NCBI GenBank assembly: GCA_007124075.1
Contig: SLFV01000404.1
Span: 1-8,170 of the forward strand
Direction of reading: 5' to 3'
Length of the DNA stretch: 8,170 bases
Source of the DNA: Roseimaritima sp.
GTDB lineage: Bacteria > Planctomycetota > Planctomycetia > Pirellulales > Pirellulaceae
The position numbers were made by a program, and so were the translations under genes. The notes under the pieces were generated by a model, which was given only the letters and a program-made list of their open reading frames with translations, was not told where the DNA came from and did no database searches. This document shows positions 5,979-8,170 of the stretch, one piece after another. Each line of letters starts with the position of its first letter. The first letter of the stretch is position 1.

Positions 5979-7457
5979 ATGAATCGACCACGTTTACCAG
6001 CTACCAGCAAATCGGATCATCCGGAAGATTTGGTGGCGGCCCAAGACGCACCGAAGCACACGACATCGTGGGGGCAGGGACCACTTTTGGCCCCTGAGGA
6101 ACACGTTTTAAGCACCTTAGAACGGGATGGTAGTCGGCGTTGGTTGTATCCGAAGTTGTCCACCGGTGCCTGGTGGAAACGACGTCGGGTGGTCGCATAT
6201 GTGTTGATGGTGATTTTTGTGGCGATCCCCCATTTGCGGATCGGCGGCAAGCCGCTGGTTTTGCTGGACATTGCCAACCGGGAATTCACGGTTTTCGGCC
6301 GCACATTTCTACCGACGGACACGTTGGTGTTGGCGCTCCTGATTCTCTCGGTCTTTGTTTCGATCGTGCTGATTACCGCTTTGGTGGGGCGAGCATGGTG
6401 TGGTTGGGCGTGTCCGCAGACAGTTTACATGGAGTTTCTTTTTCGCCCAATTGACAGGCTGTTTGAGGGAACCAAGGGCAAAGGAGGGCAGCCTCGCGGG
6501 GCGAGGTCGCTCCCCAAGCAGGCGGGAAGGTTTGTGATCTACCTTGCCCTTTGCATGTTTTTGGCCCACACCTTCCTATCCTATTTCGTGGGGACGGAAC
6601 AACTATCGCAGTGGGTCCGGAGCTCGCCGTTTGAACATCCGCTTGCATTTTTTGTGATGGCCTTGACCACCGGGTTGATGATTTTCGACTTCATGTTCTT
6701 CCGCGAGCAATTGTGTGTCATCGCTTGCCCGTATGGCCGATTTCAGTCGGTGATGCTGGATCAGCAGTCGTTGATTGTTGGCTACGACCCGGTTCGTGGT
6801 GAACCGCGAAAAAAAGGCAAGCGTGTGGCTGGGGAAACTGCAGGGGATTGCGTCGACTGCAATCAGTGTGTTGTCGTCTGCCCTACCGGGATCGATATCC
6901 GTAAGGGGTTGCAGATGGAATGCATTAATTGCACGCAGTGTATCGATGCATGCGACGATGTGATGGACCGTGTTGGGAAGCCAAGGGGTCTGATTCGTTA
7001 CAGTTCCCAAGATTCGCTTGCCCGCAAGCCTAACCGTTTCCTCCGCGCACGGACGATCATTTATCCCGTGGTCTTGCTGTTGGTCTTTGGCGGATTTGTG
7101 TACGCGGTCTCCACGAAAGCTGGATTTGACGCTCGGCCACTGTCGGGGCGGGGTGCTCCCTTTACGGTGATCGCTCCCGGCGAGGTGTCCAAGTCGTTTC
7201 GCATGCGGTTGGTTAATCGCACTAGCCAAGCGCAGGTCTACCAGTTTTCTCATCAGTCTGATGCGGCCATTCAAATCGAGGTCCTTGATCGGCAGCAATT
7301 GACGCTTTCTGCGGGAGCGAATCGTTTGGTGCCGTTTAACGTCATTTTCCCACCCAGGCTGACTCGGGGTTCGGGGACGCACCGCTTTGCCGTCGAGATC
7401 GAAGACCAGAGCGGCAATCGACGCAGCGTACCGATCACACTGTTGGGACCTAGTTAA
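5979..7457 (+). CDS. ccoG: CcoG (FixG/RdxA-type) membrane polyferredoxin for cbb3 oxidase assembly
   Basis: A 492-residue protein of the normal CcoG length. It acts in the membrane during cbb3 assembly; a studied homologue reduces Cu(II) to Cu(I) for delivery to the CuB site. After a polar N-terminus come helices at ~71-88 and ~114-137, then GRAWCGWACP (Cys141, Cys145), further helices (~184-204, ~222-240), and CVIACPYGRFQ (Cys246, Cys250). Two ferredoxin-type clusters follow: CVDCNQCVVVCP (Cys291, 294, 297, 301) and CINCTQCIDAC (Cys315, 318, 321, 325), enough for two [4Fe-4S] centres. A helix (~359-377) leads to a C-terminal Ig-like beta domain (~390-490). All expected cysteines are present. 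The start ATG 5979 has GAAAGG (5965-5970) eight bases upstream. ccoH follows 14 bases after the stop. Confidence 0.96.
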   Translation: MNRPRLPATSKSDHPEDLVAAQDAPKHTTSWGQGPLLAPEEHVLSTLERDGSRRWLYPKLSTGAWWKRRRVVAYVLMVIFVAIPHLRIGGKPLVLLDIANREFTVFGRTFLPTDTLVLALLILSVFVSIVLITALVGRAWCGWACPQTVYMEFLFRPIDRLFEGTKGKGGQPRGARSLPKQAGRFVIYLALCMFLAHTFLSYFVGTEQLSQWVRSSPFEHPLAFFVMALTTGLMIFDFMFFREQLCVIACPYGRFQSVMLDQQSLIVGYDPVRGEPRKKGKRVAGETAGDCVDCNQCVVVCPTGIDIRKGLQMECINCTQCIDACDDVMDRVGKPRGLIRYSSQDSLARKPNRFLRARTIIYPVVLLLVFGGFVYAVSTKAGFDARPLSGRGAPFTVIAPGEVSKSFRMRLVNRTSQAQVYQFSHQSDAAIQIEVLDRQQLTLSAGANRLVPFNVIFPPRLTRGSGTHRFAVEIEDQSGNRRSVPITLLGPS

Positions 7458-7471
7458 CCTGAAGTGTTTTG

Positions 7472-8011
7472 ATGACAACTCTAACAGAAGAACAAATCCG
7501 AGCAGAAAAGAAAGCGAAGTGGTTTTGGGTTTCGTTCGTTGTATTTCTGCTCGGGTCGCAGCTTGCCATCGGCGGGGTGGCGATCCATTTAGCCACGGGT
7601 GACCCTTCAGTGGCAGTTATTCCTGACTACTACAATGAAGGCTTGAACTGGGACAATGCGCAACGGCAGCGAGAGGCCTTGAGGCAATTAGGCTGGAAGT
7701 TGCGACTGGATGCATCGGAGATCGTCGATGGCAACGGCTTGCGGGCGATCGAACTGTTAATCCTTGATCAGACGGGAAAGTCGGTCGATCGCTTGGACAT
7801 CGTCGGCAGAAGCTACCATCGGGCCCGTGCCAGCGAGAACATCGAATTGTCCTTCCGTTCGGTGGGTGAGGGACGTTACGTTTGCTTATGCCCCATGGAG
7901 AAGCCAGGTCTGTGGCAAGTGGATTTGCAGTGGAAGTTTGAAGGTCAGGTCTTACGTTACGCGGGTGTTCTGGATACCGAGCAGGCGGCCGAGGGAGCGG
8001 TTTCGGGTTAA
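7472..8011 (+). CDS. ccoH: CcoH/FixH family cbb3 assembly protein
   Basis: This 179-residue protein has a cytoplasmic charged N-terminus, one membrane helix (~17-39) and a periplasmic beta-rich domain. The stretch directly after the helix, HLATGDPSVAVIPDYYNEGL, matches the FixH hallmark (Asp-Pro-Ser, then PDYY). PGLWQVDLQW (~145-154) fits the conserved end of the domain. FixH/CcoH is needed for assembly or stability of the cbb3 complex; its position as the last gene after ccoG is the usual one. The start is ATG 7472 rather than the adjacent TTG 7469, with a weak GAAG at 7461-7464. A Cys-x-Cys pair (CLCPM, ~138-142) is present; I do not know whether it is conserved. No ccoI or ccoS follows within the window. 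Confidence 0.9.
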   Translation: MTTLTEEQIRAEKKAKWFWVSFVVFLLGSQLAIGGVAIHLATGDPSVAVIPDYYNEGLNWDNAQRQREALRQLGWKLRLDASEIVDGNGLRAIELLILDQTGKSVDRLDIVGRSYHRARASENIELSFRSVGEGRYVCLCPMEKPGLWQVDLQWKFEGQVLRYAGVLDTEQAAEGAVSG

Positions 8012-8170
8012 GGTCGGGTTGAGGTTTATTTTCACTGGACGTGGCGTTGTCCCACTGCTGCGTCTCCAATCCATCGTTAGCATCGTGCGGGAAATAACTG
8101 TCCTTTTGAACCTTCTCTCCAGGCCCCGCGAAGCGGGAATAGCCGGGAGAGATCGAGAGAGAGGGTAAAA
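8012..8170 (+). other. Non-coding 3' flank of the oxidase operon
   Basis: The 159 bases after ccoH hold no recognisable gene. They include a compound hairpin (8114-8152). The window ends in a purine-rich run with GAGAGAGAGGG at 8155-8165, which could be the ribosome-binding site of a gene that starts just beyond the edge. Confidence 0.45.
8114..8152 (+). repeat. Compound hairpin, REP-like
   Basis: Three stacked arms pair in order: TCTCTCC (8114-8120) with GGAGAGA (8146-8152), GGC (8122-8124) with GCC (8142-8144), and CCCGC (8125-8129) with GCGGG (8133-8137), with a GAA loop, an A-G mismatch and a 4-base bulge. No T run follows on either strand, so it is not a standard intrinsic terminator. 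It may end or stabilise the cco transcript, or be a copy of a dispersed palindromic repeat. Confidence 0.5.

Noticed and set aside
6603..7478. 291-codon open frame on the minus strand
   Set aside because: It lies wholly antisense to ccoG, whose identity is certain from its cysteine motifs, and its translation shows no domain.
7764..8168. Plus-strand open frame running past the end of ccoH
   Set aside because: It overlaps ccoH in another frame for most of its length, and the residues after ccoH show no domain.

Overview
The window looks like chromosomal DNA of a planctomycete, probably a Rhodopirellula/Pirellulales-type bacterium. This is inferred from three things: a moderately GC-rich sequence with loose intergenic spaces and variable ribosome-binding sites; an orphan zinc-ribbon protein and an orphan P-loop ATPase of types I associate with that phylum; and a cbb3 oxidase whose CcoN and CcoO subunits are fused. 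All supported genes lie on the plus strand. I see no rRNA, tRNA, CRISPR array, transposase or phage gene.

Layout. Bases 1-411 hold the 3' end of a P-loop ATPase whose Walker A motif lies left of the window. Overlapping it by 26 bases is a 492-residue membrane protein (386-1864) with two arrestin-like beta-sandwich regions separated by a transmembrane hairpin. After a 276-base gap with a weak promoter candidate comes a 78-residue zinc-ribbon protein (2141-2377), followed by a terminator-like hairpin. A 391-base gene-free leader (2378-2768) holds an 18-base palindrome and a pyrimidine-rich run just before the oxidase genes.

Bases 2769-8011 are a cbb3-type cytochrome c oxidase operon in the order ccoNO (fused) - ccoQ - ccoP - ccoG - ccoH. 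CcoNO carries the heme b/heme b3-CuB oxygen-reduction site and one heme c. CcoP here has only one heme c motif and is much shorter than the usual diheme form. CcoQ is a one-helix accessory subunit. CcoG is a polyferredoxin-like membrane protein implicated in copper handling for the CuB site. CcoH is a FixH-type assembly protein. Together they build a high-affinity terminal oxidase for respiration at low oxygen. The copper ATPase ccoI and the small ccoS are not in the window and may lie downstream.

The last 159 bases hold no gene. They contain a compound hairpin (8114-8152) and end in a purine-rich stretch that could be the ribosome-binding site of a next gene just past the edge. Most of the window is a recognisable respiratory operon. 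The less explained parts are the ATPase/arrestin pair, the single-heme CcoP and the non-coding palindromes.
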